Origin: CAXSDR01 sp964236445
GTDB taxonomy: Bacteria > Actinomycetota > Actinomycetes > Motilibacterales > Motilibacteraceae
NCBI GenBank assembly: GCA_964236445.1
Contig: CAXSDR010000027.1
Location: 1 to 36,766, forward strand
Reading direction: 5' to 3'
DNA: 36,766 nucleotides
Shown: piece by piece, positions 21,467 to 30,012 of the stretch
How positions within the stretch are numbered: the stretch's first letter is position 1
How the letters are laid out: every line of letters starts with the position of its first letter
Program-made: the position numbers and the translations under genes
Notes under the pieces: generated by a model
The model's database searches: none
Seen by the model: the letters and a program-made list of their open reading frames with translations, nothing else
Told to the model about the DNA's origin: nothing

Positions 21467-21846
21467 TCGCCCTCGGACCCCTGCACGGCCATGGCGGACA
21501 TCGTCGACCCATCGGACAGATCAAGGACGAGCCACGGCGCGGCAGGCTCGAGCGACAAGGCCACGACCTCGGCATAGTCCAGCCGACGGCGCAGGCGCGG
21601 ATTCACGACGAGGATGCCGGCGTCGTCGGCCACGAGGCGTACGTCGCCGAGCCGGTGCAGCACCACACCGATGCCCAGCCCGATCGCCAGGACTCCGGCA
21701 CGGTTGAGGAGGTCCCACGGTAGCGAGACGACCATGGCAAGGTCGGCCAGCACGATCACGCCCGACAGCACCTCGGGCACCCAGCGGCCGAGTCGCGGCC
21801 GCAGGACGAGCGACGTGCCCGCGTTTGCAGGCCTCAGAGCCGGCAC
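21406..21846 (-). CDS. PH-like domain membrane protein
   Basis: Protein of 146 aa (GTG at 21846, inside the end of hisG by 13 bp). Two hydrophobic segments at about 18-55 (VLSGVIVLADLAMVVSLPWDL and AGVLAIGLGIGVVLHRL, each given as part) are followed by a bacterial PH-like domain (VRLVADDAGILVVNPRLRRRLDYAEVVALSL). This layout matches the PH-domain protein often encoded after hisG in actinobacteria, probably membrane-anchored with the domain in the cytoplasm; its function is unknown. The frame is open 35 codons upstream but that part is antisense or out of frame within hisG. It overlaps the kinase-like gene by 61 bp at the 3' end. Confidence 0.7.
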   Translation of the reverse strand: MPALRPANAGTSLVLRPRLGRWVPEVLSGVIVLADLAMVVSLPWDLLNRAGVLAIGLGIGVVLHRLGDVRLVADDAGILVVNPRLRRRLDYAEVVALSLEPAAPWLVLDLSDGSTMSAMAVQGSEGDYARVQVQALRAWLARSAAG

Positions 21847-22679
21847 GCGTGGATGCTCGTGACGAGGATGCCCCGCCCGCCCAGGGTCCAGAGCTCGTCC
21901 ATGACCCGGTTGGTGTCCTTGCGTGGGACCATCGCCCGCACCGCGACCCAACCTTTGTCGTGCAGCGGCGAGACCGTGGGTGACTCGATGCCGGGCGTGA
22001 TGGCCACGGCCTCCTCGACGAGCTCGGCCCGCACGTCGTAGTCCATCAGGACGTACTGGCGGGCGATGACGACACCCTGGATGCGGCGTACGAGCAGGTC
22101 GACGGCCGGCGACGCGGGAGCGCCCACCCGACGGGCGAGGACGGCCTCGCTGCGCAGGATCGGGTCGCCGAACACCTCGAGGCCGGCGTGACGCAGCGTC
22201 GTGCCCGTCTCGACTACATCGGCGATGGCGTCGGCGACGCCGAGCTGGACGCTGGTTTCCACGGCACCGTCGAGGCGGATGATCTCGGCGCTGACGCCGT
22301 GCTCGGCGAGGTGCTTCGCGACCAGACCGGGATAGGACGTCGCGATGCGCTTGCCGTCGAGCTGCTCCGGCGACGACGCGATGCCCGGCCGCGCTGCGTA
22401 GCGGAACGTGGACCGGGCGAAGCCGAGGGTCAGGACCTCCTCGGCCGGCGCCCCCGAGTCGAGCAGCAGGTCGCGACCGGTGATGCCGATCTCGAGCTCG
22501 CCCGAGCCGACGTAGACGGCGATGTCGCGCGGGCGCAGGAAGAAGAATTCGGTGTCGTTCTCGGCGTCGCGCAGCACCAGCTCACGCGGGTCGCCGCGTT
22601 GGGCGTAGCCGGCCTCTCGCAACATCGAGACGGCGGGTTCGGACAGGGATCCCTTGTTGGGAACAGCGACGCGGAGCAC
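21834..22679 (-). CDS. hisG: ATP phosphoribosyltransferase (long form)
   Basis: First and feedback-controlled step of histidine synthesis, joining ATP and PRPP. At 281 aa it is the long form with a C-terminal ACT-like regulatory domain (about 210-281, GIESPTVSPLHDKGWVAVRAMV), expected to bind histidine and not to need HisZ. The catalytic part begins LRVAVPNKGSLSEPA and carries GSGELEIGITGRDLLLDSG. The PRPP-binding region is seen as DAIADVVETGTTLRHAGLEV. GTG start with GAGAGGA upstream, 11 bp after the hisE stop. Confidence 0.95.
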   Translation of the reverse strand: MLRVAVPNKGSLSEPAVSMLREAGYAQRGDPRELVLRDAENDTEFFFLRPRDIAVYVGSGELEIGITGRDLLLDSGAPAEEVLTLGFARSTFRYAARPGIASSPEQLDGKRIATSYPGLVAKHLAEHGVSAEIIRLDGAVETSVQLGVADAIADVVETGTTLRHAGLEVFGDPILRSEAVLARRVGAPASPAVDLLVRRIQGVVIARQYVLMDYDVRAELVEEAVAITPGIESPTVSPLHDKGWVAVRAMVPRKDTNRVMDELWTLGGRGILVTSIHACRL

Positions 22680-22690
22680 GGTGCATCCTC

Positions 22691-22954
22691 TCAGAGATGC
22701 GCGTAGACGTCGTCCAGGGTGAGCCCGAGCGCCAGGACGAGCACCTGCGCGTGGTAGAGCAGCTGGCTGATCTCCTCAGCGGCTCGCTCCTTGGACTCGT
22801 GCTCGGCGGCCATCCACGCCTCGGCCGCCTCTTCGAGGACTTTTTTGCCGATGGTGTGGACCCCGGCATCGAGCGCCGCGACGGTGCCGGACCCCGCCGG
22901 CCGACTTCGCGCCTTCTCAGCCAGCTCGACCCAGAGCTGTTCGAACGTCTTCAC
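22691..22954 (-). CDS. hisE: Phosphoribosyl-ATP pyrophosphohydrolase
   Basis: Second histidine step, hydrolysing PR-ATP to PR-AMP; 87 aa, the standalone HisE form. MazG-like all-helical fold with the metal-binding EEAAEAWMAA and EEISQLLYHAQVLVLALG blocks. The GTG start overlaps the ribH stop as GTGA, placing hisE and hisG at the end of the riboflavin run, an arrangement common in actinobacteria. Confidence 0.95.
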   Translation of the reverse strand: MKTFEQLWVELAEKARSRPAGSGTVAALDAGVHTIGKKVLEEAAEAWMAAEHESKERAAEEISQLLYHAQVLVLALGLTLDDVYAHL

Positions 22955-23430
22955 GCCGATCCCTTTCCTGCGTCGCGCAGGGCGACAGCCGTGGCCACGG
23001 CGGCTGTGGCCGCCTCATAACCCTTGTCCTCGTGAGACCCCGGAAGTCCACTTCGGTCATATGCCTGCTCGTCGTTGTCGCACGTCAGCACGCCGAAGCC
23101 GACGGGCACCCCGGTGTTGACCGACACGGCCGTCAGCCCCTGCGCAGCAGCCGAACAGACGTAGTCGAAGTGCGGGGTGCCGCCGCGCACGACCACGCCG
23201 AGGGCCACGACGGCGTCCACTCCGACGGCGAGCCGCGACGCCGCGACCGGCAGCTCGAACGTGCCGGGCACGCGGACCACGATCGGATCGGTGACCGAAC
23301 AGTCGCGCAGCGCCCGGAAGGCACCGTCGAGCAGGCCCGCCATGACCTCGGCATGCCACTGCGCGGCGACGACGGCGACGCGCAGGCCCGTGCCGTCGGT
23401 CGCGATCGCGGGGGCGCCAGCGCCACTCAT
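22951..23430 (-). CDS. ribH: 6,7-dimethyl-8-ribityllumazine synthase
   Basis: Condenses the ribityl-diaminouracil with dihydroxybutanone phosphate to lumazine; the family forms pentamers or 60-mer shells. 159 aa with RVAVVAAQWHAEV at the start, VRVPGTFELPVAA, and ALGVVVRGGTPHFDYVCSAAAQGL, where the His in the HFDYV segment is the expected catalytic base. PVGFGVLTCDNDEQAYDR is the C-terminal substrate block. ATG start overlaps the ribBA stop (ATGA). Confidence 0.96.
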   Translation of the reverse strand: MSGAGAPAIATDGTGLRVAVVAAQWHAEVMAGLLDGAFRALRDCSVTDPIVVRVPGTFELPVAASRLAVGVDAVVALGVVVRGGTPHFDYVCSAAAQGLTAVSVNTGVPVGFGVLTCDNDEQAYDRSGLPGSHEDKGYEAATAAVATAVALRDAGKGSA

Positions 23431-24743
23431 AGGGCCGGGTCGGAGGTGGTCGTCGGCAGGTCGTTGCCTTCGAGGATGTCGGTCAGCTCGAAGGAGTCGG
23501 GCAGGCCGGGCAGGTCATGGCCCATGCGGTCTCGCTTGGTCTGCAGATAGCTCAGGTTGTCGCGTCCCGCAGCCACCGAGAGCGCCACCTGGCCGACGAC
23601 CTCGAGACCATAGCCCTCAAGACCTGCCCGCTTGCGCGGGTTGTTGGTGAGCAGTCGCATCGTGCGTACGCCCAGCTCGGAGAGGATCTGCGCCCCGGTG
23701 CCGTAGTCGCGGGAGTCCACGGGGAAGCCGAGCTCGAGATTGGCCTCGACGGTGTCACTGCCGGCGTCCTGCAGGGAATAGGCGCGCAGCTTCTGGAGCA
23801 GGCCGATGCCGCGGCCTTCGTGGCCGCGCATGTAGAGGACGACGCCGCGGCCCTCGGCCTCGACCGCCGCGAGCGCGGCGTGCAGCTGCGGACCGCAGTC
23901 GCAGCGCAGGGAACCCAGGACGTCGCCGGTCAGGCACTCGGAGTGCACCCGGACGAGGACGTCGGACCCGTCGCCGATGTCGCCCTTGACCAGGGCGACG
24001 TGCTCGGCGCCGTCGTCGAGGGAGCGGAAGCCTACGGCGGCGAACTCGCCCGCGCTCGTGGGCAGGCGGGTGCTCGCGACCCGCTCGATGAGGATGTCGT
24101 GGCGGCGCCGATAGGCGATCAGGTCGGCGATCGAGATCAGGGCGAGCCCGTGCTCGTCGGCGAATCGCCGCAGCTCGGGCAGCCGCGCCATCGTCCCCGG
24201 GTCGTCGGTGCTCACCACCTCGCAGAGGACGCCGGCCTCCCGCAGACCGGCCAGGCGGGCGAGGTCGAGCGTCGCCTCTGTGTGACCGGCCCGGCGCAGC
24301 ACCCCACCGGCCTTGGCACGCAGGGGGACGACATGACCGGGCCGGGAGAAGTCGGCCGCGGTTGCCGAGGGGTCGGCGAGCAGGCGGATGGTGTGCGCCC
24401 GGTCGGTCGCGGAGATGCCGGTCGTGACGCCGTTCCTCGCGTCGACGGTGACGGTGTAGGCGGTGCCGCGCTTGTCCTGGTTGACGTGGTACATCGGTGG
24501 CAGGTCGAGGCGGTCGCACTCGGACTCCGACAGCGGGACGCACAGATAGCCGGAGGTGTGGCGGACCATGAAACTCACGGTCTCGGGTGTCGCGAGCTCG
24601 GCGGCCAGGATGAGGTCGCCCTCGTTCTCGCGGCTCTCGTCGTCGACGACGACGACGAGCCGACCGTTGGCCAGGTCTTCGATGGCGCGCGCGACGTCGT
24701 CGAGGCGGATCTGCTCGGTCACGGGCGTGCTAGTGGTGTTCAT
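23427..24743 (-). CDS. ribBA: Bifunctional DHBP synthase / GTP cyclohydrolase II
   Basis: Supplies both riboflavin precursors. Residues about 1-210 are 3,4-dihydroxy-2-butanone-4-phosphate synthase (VVDDESRENEGDLILAAE with acidic metal ligands, and HTEATLDLARLAGL). Residues about 215-438 are GTP cyclohydrolase II, with the zinc ligands in HSECLTGDVLGSLRCDCGPQ, the RGHEGRGIGL active-site block and TNNPRKRAGLEGYGL. 438 aa from the ATG at 24743; the frame is open 44 codons upstream into ribE but without homology. ATGA overlap with ribE. Confidence 0.96.
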   Translation of the reverse strand: MNTTSTPVTEQIRLDDVARAIEDLANGRLVVVVDDESRENEGDLILAAELATPETVSFMVRHTSGYLCVPLSESECDRLDLPPMYHVNQDKRGTAYTVTVDARNGVTTGISATDRAHTIRLLADPSATAADFSRPGHVVPLRAKAGGVLRRAGHTEATLDLARLAGLREAGVLCEVVSTDDPGTMARLPELRRFADEHGLALISIADLIAYRRRHDILIERVASTRLPTSAGEFAAVGFRSLDDGAEHVALVKGDIGDGSDVLVRVHSECLTGDVLGSLRCDCGPQLHAALAAVEAEGRGVVLYMRGHEGRGIGLLQKLRAYSLQDAGSDTVEANLELGFPVDSRDYGTGAQILSELGVRTMRLLTNNPRKRAGLEGYGLEVVGQVALSVAAGRDNLSYLQTKRDRMGHDLPGLPDSFELTDILEGNDLPTTTSDPAL

Positions 24744-25348
24744 GCGCGTGCCGCCAGGAGTCGCTCGACATGCTTGGCGAGGACGTCGACCTCGAGGTTG
24801 ACCGTGGCTCCGACGTCTGCGCCGCCGAGGGTCGTGAGCTCGAGGGTCGTCGGGATGAGGCTGACCTCGAACCATGGCGAACGGTCGTCGACGCCGCAGA
24901 TCGAGCTGACGGTCAGCGACACCCCGTCCACCGTCACCGAGCCCTTCTCGACCACGTAGCGCGAGATGTCACGCGGCATCGAGACGCGCAGCACCTCCCA
25001 GGCGGCCCCCGGCGTACGCGCCAGCACCGTGCCGGTGGCGTCGACGTGGCCCTGCACCAGGTGCCCGCCGAGCCGCGAGGCGAGCGTGAGCGCGCGCTCG
25101 AGGTTGACCCCGTCGCCGGCGCGCAGCGAACCGAGGCCCGAGCGGTCGAGCGTCTCGGCCATGACGTCAGCGGTGAAACACCCGTCGGCCACGTCGACCA
25201 CGGTCAGGCAGACACCGCTGACGCACACGGAGTCGCCATGGCCCAGCTCCGAGGTCACGAGTGGGCCGCGCAGCGTCAGTCGCGCGCTGTCGCTGAGCTC
25301 GACGCGGGCGACGACCTCGCCGCGTTCTTCCACAATTCCGGTAAACAT
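24740..25348 (-). CDS. ribE: Riboflavin synthase alpha subunit
   Basis: Dismutates two lumazines to riboflavin; 202 aa with the usual internal duplication of a lumazine-binding barrel. MFTGIVEERGEVV is the hallmark N-terminus, GDSVCVSGVCLTVVDV is in barrel one, and HLVQGHVDATG with GSVTVDGVSLTVSSI in barrel two. ATG follows the ribD stop with no spacing. The symbol ribC is used for the same enzyme in some species. Confidence 0.95.
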   Translation of the reverse strand: MFTGIVEERGEVVARVELSDSARLTLRGPLVTSELGHGDSVCVSGVCLTVVDVADGCFTADVMAETLDRSGLGSLRAGDGVNLERALTLASRLGGHLVQGHVDATGTVLARTPGAAWEVLRVSMPRDISRYVVEKGSVTVDGVSLTVSSICGVDDRSPWFEVSLIPTTLELTTLGGADVGATVNLEVDVLAKHVERLLAARA

Positions 25349-26407
25349 CTAGGGGACCTCCAGCCCTGACCGTACGACGGCGTCGATGCGGACGTCGTCG
25401 CCGGCCTGCGAAACACCGACAATCTGCAGCTGCAACGCCGCCGACAGCGTGTCAATGCCCACCGGCGCCAGCAGCGACGTCCCGGCGCCGAGTAGCAGCG
25501 GTGACACGTAGCCGATGACGGCGTCGACAAGGCCGGCCCGCAGCATGGCGGCGGCGAGAGTGGGGCCGCCCTCGAGCAGGACGCGCTGCACCCCACGCGA
25601 ATGCAGCACGCGCAGCACCGCGGCGAGGTCGACCCGGCCATCGGGGCCCGTCCCCACCTCGTCGGCGGTCGCGACCCAGGTCTCGGCCGCGTCGTCGCGC
25701 ACCCGCGCACCGGACGGCGTGCGGCCGGTCGAGTCGACCACCACCCGCAGCGGCTGGCACGCCTCGACCGCAAGGTCACGGACCGTGAGCCGCGGGTCGT
25801 CGGCCAGGACAGTGCCGACGCCGACCATGACAGCACCCATCGCGGCCCGCAGCTCGTGCACCTGGTGTCGAGCCGTGGCCCCGGTGATCCACCGGCTCGA
25901 GCCGTCGGTGGCCGCGACCCGACCGTCGAGGGTCGCGGCATATTTCCAGGTGACCTGGGGACGGCCGAGCCGGGCCGCGACGAGCCAGTCGCCCAGCACG
26001 TCGGCGCCCTCGGCCTCGTCCACCCCGCCCTCGACCGAGACGCCCGCCGCGCGCAGCACCTGCGCCCCCCCGCCCGCGTCGGCGTGCGGGTCGGCCACCG
26101 CGTAGACCACGCGGACGACGCCTGCAGCGAGCAGCGCGTCGGTGCACGGCGGCGTACGCCCGGTGTGACGGCAGGGCTCCAGCGTGACGACCGCGGTCGC
26201 CCCGCTGGCCCGGCTGCCCGCCGCGCGCAACGCAGCGACCTCGGCGTGAGGACCACCCGGGCGCTCGTGCCAGCCCTCGCCCACGACGGTGCCGTCGTTC
26301 GTGAGGACGACGCAGCCCACGACCGGGTTGGGGGCGACAGTCGACGTACCGCGCCTCGCCAGGTCACGGGCGCGGCGCATCGCGTCGTGCTCGCGCTCGC
26401 TGGCCAT
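25349..26407 (-). CDS. ribD: Bifunctional pyrimidine deaminase/reductase
   Basis: Deaminates and reduces the pyrimidine intermediate of riboflavin synthesis. The N-terminal deaminase (about 1-145) has the zinc site in GGPHAEVAAL and the PCRHTGRTPPC motif. The C-terminal NADPH-dependent reductase (about 150-352) shows KYAATLDGRVAATDGSSRWIT, GVGTVLADDPRLTVRD and LLEGGPTLAAAMLRAGLVD. 352 aa, ATG with AGGGAG upstream. Only 47 bp separate it from rpe and no FMN riboswitch is visible there. Confidence 0.95.
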   Translation of the reverse strand: MASEREHDAMRRARDLARRGTSTVAPNPVVGCVVLTNDGTVVGEGWHERPGGPHAEVAALRAAGSRASGATAVVTLEPCRHTGRTPPCTDALLAAGVVRVVYAVADPHADAGGGAQVLRAAGVSVEGGVDEAEGADVLGDWLVAARLGRPQVTWKYAATLDGRVAATDGSSRWITGATARHQVHELRAAMGAVMVGVGTVLADDPRLTVRDLAVEACQPLRVVVDSTGRTPSGARVRDDAAETWVATADEVGTGPDGRVDLAAVLRVLHSRGVQRVLLEGGPTLAAAMLRAGLVDAVIGYVSPLLLGAGTSLLAPVGIDTLSAALQLQIVGVSQAGDDVRIDAVVRSGLEVP

Positions 26408-26454
26408 GTGGGCTCCCTGTGGTCCTCGCCTACGACGAATATGTGCGGCCCAGC

Positions 26455-27120
26455 TCAGCCGCGCACCGATTCTCCCTGTGCGCGCAGGGAACGGATCGCC
26501 GCGTCCGGGTCAGCGGCGCCGTAGACCGCCGAGCCGGCCACCAGGACATCGGCACCTGCCCGCACGCATGCCTCGATGGTCGTGGCGGAGACGCCGCCGT
26601 CGACCTGCAGCCACAGCTCGGCGCCGCTCGCCTCGATCAGCACACGGGCACGGGCGAGCTTCGGCAGGACAGCGTCGAGGAAGGGCTGGCCGCCGAAACC
26701 GGGCTCCACGGTCATGATCAGCAGCATGTCGAGCTCGCCCAACAGGTCGCCATAGGGCTCGACGGGCGTCGCCGGGCGCAGCGCCATGCCTGCCCGCGCT
26801 CCCGCGGCACGCAGCTCGCGTGCGAGCTTCACCGGCGCCTGCGCCGCCTCCGCGTGGAAGGTCACCGAGCCGGCACCCGCCTCGGCGTAGGCGGGTGCCC
26901 ACCGGTCGGGGTCCTCGATCATCAGGTGACAGTCCAACGGCAGCGGGCTGATCTGCGCCAGGCGCTCGACCACGGGCAGCCCGAGAGTCAGGTTGGGCAC
27001 GAAGTGCCCATCCATGACGTCGACGTGCACCCAGTCGGCAGCCGCACCGATGCGTCGTAGCTCAGTGCCCAGATCGGAGAAGTCGGCGCTGAGGATGCTC
27101 GGACTGATCTGCAGGTGCAC
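26455..27120 (-). CDS. rpe: Ribulose-phosphate 3-epimerase
   Basis: Interconverts ribulose-5-P and xylulose-5-P in the pentose phosphate pathway, feeding ribulose-5-P to DHBP synthase. 221 aa TIM barrel: ISPSILSADFSDLG at the N-terminus, VHVDVMDGHFVPNLTLG (metal-binding His and Asp), DCHLMIEDPDRW, MTVEPGFGGQPF and VDGGVS. The start chosen is GTG at 27120, with AGGA upstream and the family N-terminus right after it; a 20-residue longer form from GTG 27180 is possible and would sit about 20 nt from the predicted transcript start. Confidence 0.94.
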   Translation of the reverse strand: MHLQISPSILSADFSDLGTELRRIGAAADWVHVDVMDGHFVPNLTLGLPVVERLAQISPLPLDCHLMIEDPDRWAPAYAEAGAGSVTFHAEAAQAPVKLARELRAAGARAGMALRPATPVEPYGDLLGELDMLLIMTVEPGFGGQPFLDAVLPKLARARVLIEASGAELWLQVDGGVSATTIEACVRAGADVLVAGSAVYGAADPDAAIRSLRAQGESVRG

Positions 27121-27207
27121 GGCACTCGTTCCTGTCGTGGCAGCGCCGGGATCGCGTGCGCGGACCAACAGGTCGGACACCGGCGCCAGCGGTCGATGGG
27201 CAGGCGG

Positions 27208-27213
27208 AGTCTA
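27208..27213 (-). promoter_or_regulatory. Predicted -10 box for rpe-rib-his
   Basis: TAGACT on the minus strand fits the actinobacterial -10 pattern and is identical to the box found before def. Transcription would start near 27201. The same promoter would drive rpe, the rib genes, hisE and hisG, which follow with at most 46 bp between genes. No clear -35 box. Confidence 0.45.
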
Positions 27214-27327
27214 GCCAGAGGCGCCGTCAGCCGGTGCAGCGAGCGGCCACTTGGGCGCGGCTGTGCGCTCGACTACTGGAGACGAGCTCCACCGACGGTC
27301 GTGTCGACGCTGGCGGCTGCGTCTGTG

Positions 27328-27446
27328 ACCGCCAACAGCAACAAGTGCGTCGACGACACGGACTGGGCACCAGCGATGGCACGAGCCTGCAGCAATGGAC
27401 CTGCGCAGGCAGCTCCGCCCAGTCGTTCAACCCCGTCCCGCAGTAA
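27328..27446 (+). pseudogene. Remnant of a ricin-type beta-trefoil lectin domain
   Basis: One frame reads TANSNKCVDD and, one base shift later, the next frame reads GTSDGTSLQQWTCAGSSAQ followed by SFNPVPQ and a TAA at 27444. Joined, they match the repeat pattern of ricin B (CBM13) lectins: N-K-C-V-D then D-G-T-x-L-Q-x-W-x-C and a Q-x-F/W end. A single missing G near 27364-27368 would explain the shift. The catalytic or secreted part that should precede it is absent, so this is a 3' scrap of a secreted carbohydrate-binding protein. A sequencing error cannot be excluded for the frameshift, but the truncation stands either way. Confidence 0.55.
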
Positions 27447-27474
27447 GCCGCCGGCCAGCCGACAGCGGCCCGTA

Positions 27475-27560
27475 TGGGGCAAGTTGAAATGCCCTACGTG
27501 GCTACTTCGCGACCAGCTCTGGGTCGTGGGTGGGAAACGTGAACGCCTGCACTCGCGGGC
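27475..27560 (-). pseudogene. Possible remnant of an IS630-type transposase
   Basis: On the minus strand RVQAFTFPTHDPELVAK (27502-27552 without the first residue) is followed by a stop. In the next frame comes HVGHFNLPH. From memory, IS630-family transposases contain a block of the type RVxTFKFSTDPELxAK followed by VVGLYLNPP, just before their DDE core. The order and spacing agree once a frameshift is allowed. No DDE residues, terminal inverted repeats or TA duplication can be identified. Evidence is a short similarity recalled by eye. Confidence 0.3.
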
Positions 27561-27661
27561 GATCTCCGCGTCTGCCAGCCCGCGCCGCTGCACCGACCTC
27601 GACCGGATCGCGCTCGCCCGCAACTCAGCTTCCCCGACCAGAAAGGACTTCTGCGACAGGC

Positions 27662-29065
27662 CTAGACGCCGGCCGTACGCACGCGCTTGCGGAGAACCGC
27701 GAGGTACATCGCGTCGGTGCCGTGCCGATGCGGCCACAGCTGGACCGCCGGCCCGTCGCCGAGCGAGGGCAGAGGCGACTTGGCGACCTGGCCGAGGACG
27801 GGGCGTACGTCGATCTGCTCGGCATCGCCGCGGACCGCCAGGACGTCGGCCACGACGTCGCGCGTCTCACGCAGGTGCGGACTGCACGTGGCATAGGTGA
27901 CGACCCCGCCGGGACGGGTCGAGTCGAGGGCCGCGTGGAGCAGTCCGCGCTGCAGGGGTCCGAGCGAGTCGAGGTCGGCCGGGACGCGACGCCAGCGTGC
28001 TTCGGGACGCCGGCGCAGGGCGCCGAGACCGGTGCAGGGTACGTCGACGAGGACCCGGTCGAAGCTCGCCGGTGGCCACGGGGTCGTGAGGGTGTCGGCC
28101 ACCAGCACCTCGGCGCCGAGACCGGCCAGCGCGCGGCTCACGAGCCCCGCGCGGTGCTCGCTCACCTCGGCGGCCAGCAGATGTGCACCCCGTCCGCGCG
28201 CCTGCCCGGCCAGCATTGCGGCCTTGCCCCCTGGTCCGGCGCAGCCATCGAGCCAGCGGGTGTCCAGGCCCTCGACCGGAACCGCTGCCGCGACGAGGGC
28301 GACGAGCTGACTTCCTTCGTCCTGCACTCCCGCGGCGTGCGAGCGGACGGCCGGGACGTCGCCCGGGTCTCCACCGGCCAGCACCACGGCGAAGGGCGAC
28401 CAGCGACCCGGCGTGCCCTGACCCGAGCAGAGAAGGTCGTCGAGGTGTTCCGTCGTGCCGGGTCGAGTGGCGAGCACGACGGCAGCAGGGACGTTGTCAG
28501 CCGCGAGCGCTGCTTCCACCTCGGCCGCATCACCGAGGCTGTCGAGGAACGCTTCGACGACCCAGCGTGGATGGGCGTGGGCCATCGCCAGGTGCCCCAC
28601 CAGGTCGGCCTGTCGCGAGGGCGCGAGCCGCTGCACCCAGGCGTCGCGATCGCGCTCGGCTATGCGTCGCAGCACCGCGTTCGCGAAGCGCGAGGCGCTC
28701 GTGCCGGTGACGGAGCGGACGAGGTCGACCGTCGCCGACACCCCCGCATGGGCCGGCACGCGCATGGCCAGCAGCTGGTGGGCGCCCAGCCGCAGGGCCA
28801 GCAGGACGTCGACGTCGATGCGTCGCAGCTGACGGTCGGAGCAAGCGCCCAGCACCGCGTCGTAGAACCCCTGCCCTCGCAACGTGCCGTAGGCGAGCTC
28901 GGTCGCGAAACCCGCGTCACGCCCCGTGAGCCCGCGCTCGCGCAGCAGCCCCGGGAGAACGAGGTTGGCGTAGGCGTCGCGTTGCGCCACGGCCCGGAGG
29001 ACGTCGAACGCCGCGCGGCGCACAGGATCGGGTGCGGTCGGCCGGCGCAGCTGCGTCGTCGTCAC
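27662..29065 (-). CDS. rsmB: 16S rRNA m5C967 methyltransferase
   Basis: RsmB/Sun family enzyme of 467 aa. An N-terminal NusB-like RNA-binding domain (about 10-150, RRAAFDVLRAVAQRDAYANLVLP) precedes the Rossmann methyltransferase domain. That domain has SAM motif I WLDGCAGPGGKAAMLA, motif IV VDVPCTGLGALRRRPEARWRR and motif VI VTYATCSPHLRET, so both catalytic cysteines are present. The GTG at 29065 overlaps the fmt stop (GTGA); the longer open frame upstream is antisense to fmt. It ends the def-fmt-rsmB unit. Confidence 0.94.
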   Translation of the reverse strand: MTTTQLRRPTAPDPVRRAAFDVLRAVAQRDAYANLVLPGLLRERGLTGRDAGFATELAYGTLRGQGFYDAVLGACSDRQLRRIDVDVLLALRLGAHQLLAMRVPAHAGVSATVDLVRSVTGTSASRFANAVLRRIAERDRDAWVQRLAPSRQADLVGHLAMAHAHPRWVVEAFLDSLGDAAEVEAALAADNVPAAVVLATRPGTTEHLDDLLCSGQGTPGRWSPFAVVLAGGDPGDVPAVRSHAAGVQDEGSQLVALVAAAVPVEGLDTRWLDGCAGPGGKAAMLAGQARGRGAHLLAAEVSEHRAGLVSRALAGLGAEVLVADTLTTPWPPASFDRVLVDVPCTGLGALRRRPEARWRRVPADLDSLGPLQRGLLHAALDSTRPGGVVTYATCSPHLRETRDVVADVLAVRGDAEQIDVRPVLGQVAKSPLPSLGDGPAVQLWPHRHGTDAMYLAVLRKRVRTAGV

Positions 29066-30012
29066 GCCGTGCCTCCGGCCCGGTCTGCACCGAGCCGCGT
29101 GCCGGTCTCGATGCGCGCTCCACGGGCCCAGTCGGGCGCCGGCATCGCGCGCTTGCCCGGTGCGCGCACCTCGCCCAGCGCGACGGCGTGCGACGCCGTG
29201 CCGACGGCCACCTCGGTGCGCGACACGCGGACCTCGCCCGGTGCCAGGGTCGAGTCGTCGGGGAGCAGCCGCACCGGTCCGAGACCCAGTCGCGCACCGT
29301 GAAGCGCGGTCCACGCGCCAGGTGAGGGGGTGCAGCCGCGGATCCGACGGCCGACCGCCAGGGCCGGCACCGCCCACGAGACCTCGGCCTCGGCTGAGGT
29401 GATCTTGGGTGCCAGGCTGACCCCGTCAGTCGGCTGCGGGTGTGCCACCGCCACGCCGTCGTCGAGAGCGTCGAGCGTGGCTGCGAGCAGGCGGGCTCCG
29501 GACGTCGCGAGGCGGTCGAGCAGGTGACCCGTGGTGTCCGTGGGCGCGATGGTCTCGGTGACAGTGCCGAACACCGGTCCGGTGTCGAGCCCCTGCTCGA
29601 GCAGGAATGTGCTGGCACCAGTCACGTCGTCGCCGGCCATGATCGCGTGCTGGACGGGCGCCGCACCCCGCCACGCGGGCAGCAGGCTGAAGTGCAGGTT
29701 GACCCAGCCCTGGAGCGGGATCGCGAGCGCGACGGGCGGGACCAGGGCGCCGTAGGCCACGACGGGGCAGCAGTCGGGCGCCAGCTCGCGCAGGCGCTCG
29801 AGGAACCCGGGGTCGGCGACTCGTGACGGCCGCAGCACCTCGACGCCCGCGGCCAGCGCAGCAGCCGCGACCGGGCTTGCCACGAGCTGACGGCCACGAC
29901 CAGCCGGGGCGTCAGGTCGCGTCACGACCGCGACGACGTCGTGACGACTGTCGAGAAGCGCGCGGAGCGAATGGACGGCGACGTCAGGGGTGCCGGCGAA
30001 GACCAGCCTCAC
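29062..30012 (-). CDS. fmt: Methionyl-tRNA formyltransferase
   Basis: Formylates initiator Met-tRNA with 10-formyl-THF; 316 aa. The N-terminal hydrolase domain starts MRLVFAGTPDVAVHSL and contains VNLHFSLLPAWRGAAPVQ, equivalent to the SLLPxxRG block with catalytic Asn and His nearby, and EQGLDTGPVF with the catalytic Asp. The C-terminal OB domain (about 210-316) binds tRNA. GTG start overlaps the def stop as GTGA; deformylase and formyltransferase act at opposite ends of the same cycle. Confidence 0.95.
   Translation of the reverse strand: MRLVFAGTPDVAVHSLRALLDSRHDVVAVVTRPDAPAGRGRQLVASPVAAAALAAGVEVLRPSRVADPGFLERLRELAPDCCPVVAYGALVPPVALAIPLQGWVNLHFSLLPAWRGAAPVQHAIMAGDDVTGASTFLLEQGLDTGPVFGTVTETIAPTDTTGHLLDRLATSGARLLAATLDALDDGVAVAHPQPTDGVSLAPKITSAEAEVSWAVPALAVGRRIRGCTPSPGAWTALHGARLGLGPVRLLPDDSTLAPGEVRVSRTEVAVGTASHAVALGEVRAPGKRAMPAPDWARGARIETGTRLGADRAGGTA

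Larger units (their letters stand above)
27214..27661. other. 450-bp gene-free region with degraded gene fragments
   Basis: Between rpe and rsmB no intact gene is supported, although several frames are open by chance. Two protein-like relics are visible: a ricin-type lectin end on the plus strand (27328-27446) and a possible IS630-type transposase piece on the minus strand (about 27475-27560). The rest shows nothing I can recognise. The local GC content is slightly lower than in the neighbouring genes. Confidence 0.5.

Noticed and set aside
26408..26454. FMN riboswitch in front of ribD
   Set aside because: The gap to rpe is only 47 bp and lacks the conserved RFN blocks; none was found upstream of rpe either.
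27273..27737. 154-codon minus-strand open frame in the rpe-rsmB gap as a real gene
   Set aside because: It runs into the end of rsmB, lacks a ribosome-binding site, and its only recognisable piece continues a transposase-like relic from another frame.
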